64,000 nt of DNA from assembly GCA_965261645.1 (NCBI GenBank), contig CBDHDJ010000004.1, positions 1,116,001-1,180,000 on the forward strand, given 5' to 3'. Below, in pieces: positions 47,618-56,056 of this stretch. Source of the DNA: CBDHDJ01 sp965261645 (lineage in GTDB: Bacteria; Pseudomonadota; Alphaproteobacteria; SHVV01). Under the pieces are notes generated by a model, which did not search any database, was not told the DNA's origin, and saw only the letters and a list, made by a program, of their open reading frames with translations. Both the position numbers and the translations under genes were made by a program. Each line of letters starts with the position of its first letter. The stretch's first letter is position 1.

Positions 47618-49015
47618 CTAATCGAAGCGTCTTAGCAGCCCGTTGATTAAGTGGCTTTTTCCGGCTCTCACTCCCAGATGAGGAATGCGGCGGCGAAAGC
47701 CGTCTGGCCGCTTTGCGAGCCCCCCCCGTGCCACCAGCATGGCCCCGGTGGGCGTGAGCAGAACGAAAATACCGCCATATCCGCCCGCCACGGCCTCCCG
47801 CGGGGTGCCGGCGCCGATGAGCTGGCGCATCAGTAACGATAGATTGTGGCCGGCGACGTGGAGCAGGTATCGCTTGTGCACATTCTCTCGCCCGCGCAGC
47901 CAGGTTCGTCGCATGCCGCCACGATCGAGGTTGTGGGCAAAGCAGCGCTCGACGATCTCGGCGCGCAGCTTGAAGGCCTCGCGGGCGACCCCGGACTTGA
48001 GCCGCGCACGGTTATTGGTGACCGCGCGCCGCGCCGCCTCATCACCGTGCCAGCGCGAAAAGCCGGTCTGCTTGGGCGCCGCGATCCGGGTCTTCCAGGG
48101 ACTGTCGTTCAGAGCCCTCAAGACCGCCCGTGAGTGATAACCTTTGTCGGCGACGCATTCGGCCGGGTCCTCCGATGTCGGTGCCGCATCCACCGCCTCG
48201 AGGTTTGCCTCGGCCTTCGCCAGGGTCTTGGAAAGCGTCGTGGTGTCGCCCTCATCGGCCGGGTGCAGCTCGGCCGCCACCACCGCGCCGGTGTCCAGAT
48301 CCACCGCGTGCTCGGGCTTGTAGGCCAGATGCGTCGTGCCGTCCTTCATCTTGGTGATCTTGGCCTCGGGGTCGCTCTTCGAAACCCAATCCGTGTTGGA
48401 AAGCTTCTTGCCCTTGCGCTTCCGGTCCAGACGCGCCAGGTCCTCGGCCGTGGGTGTCTCGACCCCGCTTTCCCGGGCCAGGCGCTCCAGCATCTCCCGG
48501 TAGCCTTCGCCGTTGTCGCGCCGCACGATGTTCCGCAGCGCCGCGTTGGCCTCCATGGTCGAGGCATCGACGCCGATGCGCTCGCCCTTGATCAGCCCCG
48601 CCTCGGCGATCAGCACCAGAACCCAGTCGAAGACCGCCGCGTGGACTTCATGGGGCAGGCGCGTGCGGCTCCGTGACAGCCAGGAATGGTCCGGTACCCG
48701 ATCACGGCTCCCCAGTCGCAGGAACGCCCGCAGCGAAAGCGAGTCCGAGCAGCGCCACTCCAGACCGCGCTCGCTGTCGATGCCCTCAAAGTAGCCCACC
48801 AGGTGCATCCGGAAATAGCGCCCGGGCGGCACCGAGGGCGCGCCCATCCGGACCGCGTAATAAGGCCGGCAGCTCGCCTCGGCAAAGGCGTCGAAGCCGC
48901 CCTCGATCAGCACCGACTGCAAGCGGTCATAAAACACATGACCCGGAGAGCGCGGCATCTCCGACCAGCTCACCATCAGGTCCCCCCGACCATCCTTCTG
49001 CCGTCCCATCGCAAT
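47618..49015 (-). CDS. IS5/IS1182-like DDE transposase (copy 4), frameshifted C-terminus
   Basis: 465 residues from ATG 49015. The catalytic residues Asp150, Asp290 and Glu356 are intact, but one extra C in the run at 47720-47727 (eight instead of seven) shifts the frame after about residue 432. The last 17 normal residues (SQSGQTAFAAAFLIWE end) are replaced by a longer tail that reads out of the IS and stops at 47618, 18 bp beyond its left end. Whether it is still active is unclear; a homopolymer sequencing error is also possible. Confidence 0.85.
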   Translation of the reverse strand: MAMGRQKDGRGDLMVSWSEMPRSPGHVFYDRLQSVLIEGGFDAFAEASCRPYYAVRMGAPSVPPGRYFRMHLVGYFEGIDSERGLEWRCSDSLSLRAFLRLGSRDRVPDHSWLSRSRTRLPHEVHAAVFDWVLVLIAEAGLIKGERIGVDASTMEANAALRNIVRRDNGEGYREMLERLARESGVETPTAEDLARLDRKRKGKKLSNTDWVSKSDPEAKITKMKDGTTHLAYKPEHAVDLDTGAVVAAELHPADEGDTTTLSKTLAKAEANLEAVDAAPTSEDPAECVADKGYHSRAVLRALNDSPWKTRIAAPKQTGFSRWHGDEAARRAVTNNRARLKSGVAREAFKLRAEIVERCFAHNLDRGGMRRTWLRGRENVHKRYLLHVAGHNLSLLMRQLIGAGTPREAVAGGYGGIFVLLTPTGAMLVARGGLAKRPDGFRRRIPHLGVRAGKSHLINGLLRRFD

Positions 49016-49080
49016 CGGCAAATCCCCCTGCAAATCAGGGAACCAGAGAATCAGACGGCGCCGACTTAATCAACGGGCTG
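47636..49080 (-). mobile_element. Insertion sequence copy 4 (1445 bp)
   Basis: Same terminal repeats; one base longer than the others because of the extra C near 47727. Flanks are TTAG (47632-47635) and TTAG (49081-49084), a perfect 4 bp duplication. The right flank, read on the minus strand, is CACTGCCATCTAA, identical to the 13 bp flank of copy 2. The insertion is immediately after the stop codon of the Gly-rich protein gene. Confidence 0.95.
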
Positions 49081-50103
49081 TTAGATGGCAGTGTCGCCCG
49101 TGGTGCTGCCGCCGTCGCCCGCGGTTTCGCCGCCATCGCCGGTGCCCGCGGTATCCGAGCCATCGCCGGTAGAGCCATCGCCGGTGTCACCGCCGTCACC
49201 CGTGGTGCCGCCGTCGCCGGTGCCTGCGGTATCCGAGCCATCGCCGGTCGAGCCACCGCCCGTGCCGCTGCCGTCACCCGTGGTGCCGCTGCCGTCACCC
49301 GTGGTGCCGCCGCCGTCGCCCGCGGTATCGCCGCCATCGCCCGTGCCGCCGCCATCACCGGTCGAGCCATCGCCGGCATCGCCGCCGTCGCCGGTATCGG
49401 TACCATCGCCGGTGCCGCCACCGTCGCCGGTGCCCGCGGTATCCGAATAGTCACCCGTGGTGCCACCATCGCCCGTATCGCCGCCATCGCCGGTATCGGT
49501 ACCATCACCGGTGGAGCCATCACCGCTGTTCGCATCGCCGCCGTCCCCGGTATCGGTACCATCGCCGGTCGAGCCATCGCCCGTGCCGCCGCCGTCCCCG
49601 TCCGTGCCGTCTCCGCCAGAGGCCGGCCCAGCGTTGGGGTTGCCGCTCGCCAGCGCGCCGATGGTCCCGGCTGGACTGGTGCTGGCCAGTTCACCGACCG
49701 CGCCGGGTGCGCTTATGGCTAGCTCGGCAATGCCTTGGCCGCCGGCCAGAGCGCTCTTGCCCGGTCCCTCTGTCGACGATCCTTCGGTGCCGGAGCTTGT
49801 CCCGGCCGCGCCTTCACCCGCGCTCGCTTGGCCACCTTGAGCGCCGTCGCTGCCGCCTGCGGCACTGCGGCCGTCGCCGTCGCCGTTGCCACCGCCACCG
49901 CCGTTACCACCACTATTGCCCCCGCCGTTGCCACCACCATTGCCGCCACCATTGCCGCCGCCTTTGCCCTGGGCTTCGGCCTGGTTGATCGTGGGCCACA
50001 AGGTATCGCCGTCGATGCTGATGGTTAAGCCGACGCCGGCCAGCGCCAGGACGGTGACCGATGACAGGAGAGCTGTGCGGAGCCGGGATGTGGGCCGGGT
50101 CAT
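49081..50103 (-). CDS. Exported Gly/Asp/Thr-rich low-complexity repeat protein
   Basis: About 340 residues from ATG 50103 (AAGGAC upstream). The N-terminus has a hydrophobic signal (LRTALLSSVTVLALAGVGL) followed by a likely processing region at NQAEAQGK. Then come GGGN repeats (~45-70), an Ala/Ser/Gly linker (~75-150) and about 180 residues of irregular TGDGGD / TGDGSTGDG / SDTAGTGDGG repeats, with many Asp and no Lys or Arg. The composition suggests an extended, acidic, possibly calcium-binding surface or matrix polymer; I do not recognise a family. The stop TAA lies in the target site of IS copy 4 and is original, so the protein is not truncated. Two CtrA-like boxes lie 99-138 bp upstream. 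Confidence 0.72.
   Translation of the reverse strand: MTRPTSRLRTALLSSVTVLALAGVGLTISIDGDTLWPTINQAEAQGKGGGNGGGNGGGNGGGNSGGNGGGGGNGDGDGRSAAGGSDGAQGGQASAGEGAAGTSSGTEGSSTEGPGKSALAGGQGIAELAISAPGAVGELASTSPAGTIGALASGNPNAGPASGGDGTDGDGGGTGDGSTGDGTDTGDGGDANSGDGSTGDGTDTGDGGDTGDGGTTGDYSDTAGTGDGGGTGDGTDTGDGGDAGDGSTGDGGGTGDGGDTAGDGGGTTGDGSGTTGDGSGTGGGSTGDGSDTAGTGDGGTTGDGGDTGDGSTGDGSDTAGTGDGGETAGDGGSTTGDTAI
49090..49600. repeat. Imperfect DNA repeats in the Gly/Asp/Thr-rich coding region
   Basis: Segments such as GGTATCGGTACCATC and CGGTATCCGAGCCATCGCCGG recur several times at irregular spacing, built on a 9-bp-like unit encoding Gly-Asp-Gly. Array length may vary between strains by slippage and may be mis-assembled. 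Confidence 0.75.
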
Positions 50104-50191
50104 GGTGCAGTCCTTTCGAGATTCGATCGATGGTGCCGACGACAAGCGAAGAAGACGCGACCATATGCCTCGATGGTTGCCCTCTGGGTAG

Positions 50192-50241
50192 CGAGGATCG
50201 CTTAACAAATTGTTATCGAGGATCGCCTAACAAACTGTTAA
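50192..50241. promoter_or_regulatory. Two tandem CtrA-like binding sites upstream of the repeat protein
   Basis: A 24 bp unit CGAGGATCGCYTAACAAAYTGTTA occurs twice with a 25 bp period (50192-50215, 50217-50240; two differences). Each unit holds a dyad and fits the CtrA consensus TTAA-N7-TTAA with one mismatch: TTAA-N7-TTAT at 50202-50216 and CTAA-N7-TTAA at 50227-50241. They lie between the 3' end of the EamA gene at 50317 and the repeat-protein start, so the repeat-protein gene is the only nearby target. Another dyad-binding regulator is also possible. Confidence 0.55.
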
Positions 50242-50316
50242 AGGCGGCTTGCCGGGAGTCTACGGTCGAACGTCCAGGCGGCAGGCGCGGTGCAGCCTTA
50301 CCGCTGCGGACGCGGC

Positions 50317-51279
50317 CTAGGCGGCCTCGACCTCGGCGGACGCCTCGCCCATCCGGCGACTGCGGCGCAGCCCTTCGTTGAGCACGATCAGGCCGACCAG
50401 CAGCAAAAGGATCGCGAACCACACCCAGCCGCTGTGGATCTCGCTGAAAAAGAGGTAGCCCCAAAACAATCCGGCGGGCACGGCGAAGAAGTTGATCAAC
50501 GGGAAAAACACCGGCCCGACGTGACGCACGATCTCATAGAACAGGAACATCACCAAAACGTTGATCATGCTGGCGGCGATCAGCGCCACATTGCCGAGAT
50601 CGGTGGTGGCCGCAGGGCTGTAGAAGCTCTTCGTCGCCAGCATGAAGGGCAGCAGGATGACCGCGGCGCCGAACATGAGACCCGCGGCCAAGAGCAGCGA
50701 GGGCGCCTGAACGGGACGCGACAGGGCGGCATGGATGTTGACTGTGGCGAAACCGAGCGGCGCCAGCATGGCCAGGAGCACCCACCACACCATGCTCGGA
50801 TCGGGCAGGCTGGTCTCTGGCGCGATAAGGGTCAAGACGCCGAAGAACATCAGAACAATCCCCAGCACGTTGATCCATGTCAGGTTGTCGAGTCGGGCGA
50901 TCAGCGCCATCACATAGGTGTAGGGCAGCGACAGGAGGAAGACGAGGGTCAGCACGCCCGCCGGAATGTTCGGCGAGACATAGGCCAAGAGGGCGAATGG
51001 CAGGCCGACGCAGACCCCCGAGAACAGGTAGAATTTGAGGTACTGGAGCTCAAAGCGGATGCGAACGCCGATGATCAGCGCGAGTGCGAGCGTGATCGAG
51101 CCGCCGAGCACCATTTGCCAGAACGCGTAGGCGAGCCAGGGGATGCCCCCTCCGATCGCGAGCTTGTTGGCCGTGGCGAGGCCGCCGAATACCAGGCCGC
51201 CGCCACCCACCATGGCAATGGCAATCAGGCGTCCCTTATGCGATGGCGCATCGATGCCGGGTGCGTTGGTTTGGTTCAC
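50317..51279 (-). CDS. EamA-family transporter (divergent from glnD)
   Basis: About 320 residues from the GTG at 51279, which has GAGGGAG at the right distance; the reading frame extends far upstream but only through the leader repeat and glnD antisense. Ten TM segments, starting RLIAIAMVGGGGLVFGGLATA; second half FFPLINFFAVPAGLFWGYLFF. It lacks the FWRW motif (it has YAFWQMVLGG), so it is a more distant paralogue of the array at 39-46 kb. Confidence 0.88.
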   Translation of the reverse strand: MNQTNAPGIDAPSHKGRLIAIAMVGGGGLVFGGLATANKLAIGGGIPWLAYAFWQMVLGGSITLALALIIGVRIRFELQYLKFYLFSGVCVGLPFALLAYVSPNIPAGVLTLVFLLSLPYTYVMALIARLDNLTWINVLGIVLMFFGVLTLIAPETSLPDPSMVWWVLLAMLAPLGFATVNIHAALSRPVQAPSLLLAAGLMFGAAVILLPFMLATKSFYSPAATTDLGNVALIAASMINVLVMFLFYEIVRHVGPVFFPLINFFAVPAGLFWGYLFFSEIHSGWVWFAILLLLVGLIVLNEGLRRSRRMGEASAEVEAA

Positions 51280-51290
51280 TTGTGCTCCCT

Positions 51291-51340
51291 CAAACGACCG
51301 GCCGCTGCTCCGGCCTCCCCCAAACGACCGGCCGCTGCTC
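51291..51340. repeat. Two direct repeats (20 bp) in the EamA leader
   Basis: CAAACGACCGGCCGCTGCTC occurs at 51291-51310 and 51321-51340, a period of 30 bp, with CTCCC-type sequence before each. The first copy lies just upstream of the ribosome-binding site of the EamA gene at 50317-51279. A recent short tandem duplication; each unit contains the dyad CGGCCG, which could be a protein site. Confidence 0.6.
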
Positions 51341-51459
51341 AGGTCTGTGGTTCTGTCCCGGCGCGAAGCTAACGACGGGGTGAAAAATCTGTCAAACCCT
51401 CCTTGTCGGGTTCGCGCGAAACCTTGAATTTCATGGCCAGACAGGGCAGGTAGCATGCC

Positions 51460-54339
51460 ATGGACCGGCTGCACGGCGAAACCGACGTCATCGATGGCTC
51501 TGCGTTGGCCGGCGCGCTGTTCGCGCTGGCCGACGAGCACCGGGCGAACTCGGCAGCCTGCCGCTCGAAGACGCTCGCCCGGCTCAAGGCCGATCTCGCG
51601 GCCGGGCGCAATGCGATCGGGCGCCGTTTCAAGGCGGACGCGGACGGGCTCCGCGCGGCCCGCGCCCAGGCCCGCCTCATCGATCAGATCCTGCAACCGC
51701 TTTACGACTTCGCCGTCGAGCGCGTCTACCGCCCGGGCGGGCGCACGGGCGCTGAGCGCCTCAGCATCATCGCTGTCGGCGGCTACGGACGAGGCGAGAT
51801 GGCGCCCTATTCCGATGTCGATCTGTTGTTCCTCAGCCCGCCCAAGACCTCGGCCTGGGCGGAGCAGGTGATCGAGTATCTGCTCTATCTGTTATGGGAC
51901 TTGGGCCTCACCGTCGGCCACGCGGCCCGCTCGGTGAGCGAATCGATCCGCCGGGCGCGGAAGGATCTGACGATCTGCACCTCGCTGGTCGAAGCACGTT
52001 ACGTGGCTGGCGATCGAGCCCTCTATGAGGATTTCCGCGAACGCTTCGCCCGGCGCGTGGTCGCCGGGACCGGGCGCGACTTCGTCCGCCGCAAGCTTGC
52101 CGAACGCGACGAGCGCCATCGGCGTTTCGGCGATTCACGCTATGTCGTCGAGCCCAACGTCAAGGAGGGCAAAGGCGGCTTGCGCGATCTCCATACGCTG
52201 TTCTGGATCGCCAAGTATCTCTACCAGGTGGAGCGTGTGGCCGAGCTTGTCGAGCGCGGGGTCCTGACGGCCGATGAGATGCGCCGGTTCACCACGGCCG
52301 AGGCGTACCTGTGGCGCGTGCGCTGTTCGCTTCACTATCTCGCAGGCCGCGCCGAGGAAACGCTCACCTTTGATGTTCAGCAGGAGATCGGCCGGCGATT
52401 TCGCTACACCGATCGTGCCGGGACGCGCGGCGTCGAGCGTTTCATGAAGCACTATTACCTGACGGCCAAGAGCGTCGGCGATCTGACCCGCATCTTCTGC
52501 GCCGCGATCGAGGACCAGCAGCGGCGCCGGCCGTTGCTGCGCATGCCCGGGCTCGGGCGCCAGCGGCGTGAACTGGCCGGCTTCGCGGTCGAGGGCGGCC
52601 GCCTCGATGTCGCCCGGCGTGATGCCTTCGAGCGCGATCCGGTGAAGATGATCCGGCTCTTTCACCTCGCCGATGAACGCGGCCTCGACATCCATCCCCA
52701 TGCGCTCAGACTGATCACCAACAGCCTCAAGCAGGTGGATCGTAAGCTCAGGACCAACGCGGAAGCCAACCGCCTGTTTCTCGAGATCTTGACGTCGGCC
52801 AACGATCCCGAAACGGCGCTCCGGCGCATGAACGAAGCCGGCGTGTTCGGCCGTTTCGTCCGCGATTTCGGCCGCGTCGTCGCGCAGATGCAGTACGACA
52901 TGTACCATGTGTACACCGTCGATGAGCACTCCATCCGCGCCATCGGCATGCTGGCGCAGATCGAGGGCGGCACGCTCGCCGACGAGCTGCCCCTGGCGAG
53001 CGAGCTGGTACGCGAGATTCATTCCCGCCGCGTCCTCTATCTCGGCCTGTTGCTCCACGATATCGCCAAAGGCCGGGCCGGCGATCACTCGGAGATCGGT
53101 GCGGCGATCGCGCGCAAGCTCGGTCCCAGGCTCGGTCTCTCCGCCGAAGAGGTCGAGACCACGTCATGGCTCGTCGAACGTCACCTGTTGATGAGCCACG
53201 TCGCCTTCAAGCGCGACCTGCAGGACCCCAAAACGGTGGCCGATTTCGTCGAGATCGTGCAGAGCCCCGAGCGTCTGCGCCTGTTGTTCGTCCTCACGGT
53301 GGCCGATATTCGTGCCGTCGGGCCGGGGCGCTGGAACGAGTGGAAGGGCAAGCTCCTGAGCGAGCTTTACGCGCTGGCTGACGAGGCGCTAACCGGCGGC
53401 CACGACGTACGGGGCCGGACCGAACGCGCGCTCGTGGCCCAGGAGGAGGTGCGTGCGCGCTTGGCCGACTGGTCGGATGCGGCGTTCGCCGAACATGGCG
53501 CGCGCATGGGCGAATCCTGGCTTTCCGCCGACGTCGAGACGCTTACCCGTCAGGCCCGGCTGGTGCGCAAAGTCCAGAACGAAGATGCTGCGCCGGCCGT
53601 CGAGACACGGATCGACCGTTTTCGCGGTGTCAGCGAAACGACGGTCTATACGGTGGACCAGCCCGGACTGTTTGCGCGCATCGCCGGCGCCATGACGTTG
53701 AGCGGTGCCCATGTCGTGGATGCCAAGATCTTCACCACGGCCGACGGCATGGCGCTCGATACCTTCTGGATCCAGGACGCCGCCGGCGCGCCACTCGGCG
53801 AGCCCGACCAGCTCGCGCGGCTGAGGGCGAGTATCGAGCGCGCGCTGGCCGGCGAGATCAACCTCAAAGGGGCGCTCGCCAAGCGCCCCGGTGCTGCCGG
53901 CCGCACCCGCGTTTTCACCGTCGAGCCGCGCGCCTTGATCGATAACCGGGCCAGCGACAGCCACACCGTCATCGAGATCAACGGCCGCGACCGGCCTGGG
54001 CTCCTCTATGACGTGACGCTGGCGCTGGCCGATCTCGGCATCAGTATCGCCAGCGCGCATGTCGCGACGTTCGGTGAACGGGCGGTGGACGTGTTCTATG
54101 TCAGGGACAAAACCGGCCGTAAGATCACTCATCCGCGGCGCGCCGAAGCGGTGCGCCGGCACCTCCTGGCCGCGATCGCCGACAAAGCGGTGAAGCCAAG
54201 CCGCGGCCGGGCGAAACGCAAGCTCGCCCGCACGGGGATGGTGAAGCGTCCTGGAAAAGTTGCGGCGTTCTCGCGCCCGAAATCAAAATCGCCGCGGCGC
54301 TCGGCGGGCCGGACGAGAGCCGAGGCTGGTGCCGGGTAG
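51460..54339 (+). CDS. glnD: Bifunctional [protein-PII] uridylyltransferase/uridylyl-removing enzyme
   Basis: A 959-residue nitrogen sensor that uridylylates PII when glutamine is low and de-uridylylates it when high. Nucleotidyltransferase motif GGYGRGEMAPYSDVDLLFL at ~105-123; HD domain with HDIAKGRAGDHSEIG at ~530; two ACT domains (TVYTVDQPGLFARIAGAMT and VIEINGRDRPGLLYDVTLAL) for glutamine sensing. A basic Arg/Lys/Ser-rich tail of ~40 residues ends the protein. glnD-murJ-trpS in one direction is a typical alphaproteobacterial order. Confidence 0.97.
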   Translation: MDRLHGETDVIDGSALAGALFALADEHRANSAACRSKTLARLKADLAAGRNAIGRRFKADADGLRAARAQARLIDQILQPLYDFAVERVYRPGGRTGAERLSIIAVGGYGRGEMAPYSDVDLLFLSPPKTSAWAEQVIEYLLYLLWDLGLTVGHAARSVSESIRRARKDLTICTSLVEARYVAGDRALYEDFRERFARRVVAGTGRDFVRRKLAERDERHRRFGDSRYVVEPNVKEGKGGLRDLHTLFWIAKYLYQVERVAELVERGVLTADEMRRFTTAEAYLWRVRCSLHYLAGRAEETLTFDVQQEIGRRFRYTDRAGTRGVERFMKHYYLTAKSVGDLTRIFCAAIEDQQRRRPLLRMPGLGRQRRELAGFAVEGGRLDVARRDAFERDPVKMIRLFHLADERGLDIHPHALRLITNSLKQVDRKLRTNAEANRLFLEILTSANDPETALRRMNEAGVFGRFVRDFGRVVAQMQYDMYHVYTVDEHSIRAIGMLAQIEGGTLADELPLASELVREIHSRRVLYLGLLLHDIAKGRAGDHSEIGAAIARKLGPRLGLSAEEVETTSWLVERHLLMSHVAFKRDLQDPKTVADFVEIVQSPERLRLLFVLTVADIRAVGPGRWNEWKGKLLSELYALADEALTGGHDVRGRTERALVAQEEVRARLADWSDAAFAEHGARMGESWLSADVETLTRQARLVRKVQNEDAAPAVETRIDRFRGVSETTVYTVDQPGLFARIAGAMTLSGAHVVDAKIFTTADGMALDTFWIQDAAGAPLGEPDQLARLRASIERALAGEINLKGALAKRPGAAGRTRVFTVEPRALIDNRASDSHTVIEINGRDRPGLLYDVTLALADLGISIASAHVATFGERAVDVFYVRDKTGRKITHPRRAEAVRRHLLAAIADKAVKPSRGRAKRKLARTGMVKRPGKVAAFSRPKSKSPRRSAGRTRAEAGAG

Positions 54340-54427
54340 CCTTGTCCGCCCCGCGTTGCCGGCCCACCGGCGCGGGGTCCGTTCCATTCGCCTTCATTCC
54401 GCCATGAAGGCCGGTTAACGCTCCGCC

Positions 54428-55978
54428 ATGGCGCTCCTCCGCTCGGTCGCGACGGTCGGCGGCTTTACCATGGCGAGCCGCGTGCTCGGCTTTGCGCGCG
54501 ACATCCTGATCGCCGGGCTCTTGGGCGCCGGCCCGCTGGCGGACGCCTTCGTCGTCGCCTTCCGCATCCCCAATCTGTTCCGGCGCCTTGTCGCCGAGGG
54601 GGCGTTCACGGCCGCGTTCGTGCCCTTGTTCGCACGCACGCTCGAGGCCGACGGGCGGTCCGCCGCGCTCGGCTTCGCCCAGCAGGCGCTGTCGGTCATG
54701 CTCACCGGCCTTCTTGTGTTCACGCTCGCCGCCGAAATCGCCATGCCCTGGGTGATCCACGCGCTGGCACCGGGCTTCGCCGCGAGCCCTGAGAAGTTCG
54801 CGCTTACCGTCGAGTTCACCCGCATCACGTTCTCCTACCTCCTGTTCATGACGCTGGTCGCGCTCCTCGGCGGCATGCTGAATGCGCTCTACCGTTTCTC
54901 CGCGATGGCTGCCGCGCCCATTCTGCTCAACGTCGTATTGATCGGGGCGCTGCTGCTCGGCCACTTTGTGACCGGCTTGCCGGCGCACGCGCTCGTCTGG
55001 GGTGTGGCGCTCGCCGGTCTCGGCCAATTGATTTGGCTCGTGATCGCCTGCTTCCGCGCCGGGTTGCCCGTCGCCCTCAGGTGGCCGCGTTTGACCGCCC
55101 GCATCAAGCGCCTGTTCCGGTTGATGCTGCCCGGCGTCATCGGCGGCGGGGTCACACAGATCAACATCGTCGTCGGCACCGCCATCGCCTCGCTGCTGGG
55201 CGACGGGCCGGTCTCGTTTCTTTACTACGCCGACCGGGTCTATCAGCTGCCGCTCGGCGTCATCGGCATCGCCGTGGGCACGGCGTTGCTGCCGCTCCTA
55301 AGCCGACAATTGCGCGCCGGCGAGGACGCCGTCGCGGCAGCGAGCCTCAATCGGGCGCTCGAGCTGTCGGCGCTCCTGACGATCCCGGCGACGGCGGCAT
55401 TGCTCGTCATCCCCGGGCCCATCATCAGCGTGCTGTTCGAGCGCGGCGCGTTCTCGCCCGGCGATGCGGCGGCCACGGCCCTGGCGCTTGCCGCCTTCTC
55501 GGCGGGCCTGCCGGCCTACGTCCTCATCAAGGTGCTGCAAGCGCCCTATTTCGCCCGCGAGGACACGACGACCCCGGTGGTGATTTCGGTCGCTGCCATG
55601 ATCGTCAATGTGGCGCTTGCCCTTGCCTTGATGCGATCCCTCGGTTATGTCGGCATCGCGCTGGCGACGGCGGTTGCGGCTTGGTTGAACTGCCTTCTGC
55701 TGCTGGCGCTGTTGCGCCGGTGCGGGGCGTTCGCTGCGGATCGGCGCTTGGTTCACCGTTTCCCCCGCGTCATCGGCGCCAGCGCCATCATGGCGTTGGC
55801 GCTATGGTTGGCCGCCGATTTCCTGCACGGTGCCCTCGCCGCGGGCGAAGGCTCGCGTATCGCCGCGCTTGCCGCCCTCGTGATCCTCGGGCTCGGCGTC
55901 TTTGCCGGCGCCGCGCAGCTCAGCGGCGCGGCGCGATTGAGCGAGCTCAGGGGTCTTCTGCGCAAAGAGCCCGCTTGA
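54428..55978 (+). CDS. murJ: Lipid II flippase MurJ
   Basis: A 516-residue MviN/MurJ protein with about 14 TM segments. The N-terminal TMASRVLGFARDILIAGLLG, then ADAFVVAFRIPNLFRRLVAEG and AFTAAFVPLF, are diagnostic, with the conserved Arg residues of the central cavity. The second half has GVTQINIVVGTAIASLL and YYADRVYQLPLGVIGIAVGTA. It moves lipid II to the outer face of the inner membrane. Starts 89 bp after glnD. Confidence 0.97.
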   Translation: MALLRSVATVGGFTMASRVLGFARDILIAGLLGAGPLADAFVVAFRIPNLFRRLVAEGAFTAAFVPLFARTLEADGRSAALGFAQQALSVMLTGLLVFTLAAEIAMPWVIHALAPGFAASPEKFALTVEFTRITFSYLLFMTLVALLGGMLNALYRFSAMAAAPILLNVVLIGALLLGHFVTGLPAHALVWGVALAGLGQLIWLVIACFRAGLPVALRWPRLTARIKRLFRLMLPGVIGGGVTQINIVVGTAIASLLGDGPVSFLYYADRVYQLPLGVIGIAVGTALLPLLSRQLRAGEDAVAAASLNRALELSALLTIPATAALLVIPGPIISVLFERGAFSPGDAAATALALAAFSAGLPAYVLIKVLQAPYFAREDTTTPVVISVAAMIVNVALALALMRSLGYVGIALATAVAAWLNCLLLLALLRRCGAFAADRRLVHRFPRVIGASAIMALALWLAADFLHGALAAGEGSRIAALAALVILGLGVFAGAAQLSGAARLSELRGLLRKEPA

Positions 55979-56056
55979 CCGGGGCGTGTGCGTGCGCCAT
56001 AACGCCCGCCGTTCGACCGCTCCCGCGCAACACGGACAGAGCTCGGCGCTTTTCCC

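Noticed and set aside
26462..49080. Large composite element between IS copies 3 and 4
   Set aside because: The 20 kb between them are ordinary housekeeping genes, and copy 4 has its own perfect target duplication.
49081..49090. Truncation of the Gly-rich protein (and of the Ada-like protein) by the IS
   Set aside because: The stop codons lie in target DNA that was present before insertion, so both proteins keep their original ends.
49090..50000. CRISPR-like array
   Set aside because: The repeats are short, irregular and coding (Gly-Asp-Gly units) with no equal-length spacers and no cas genes.
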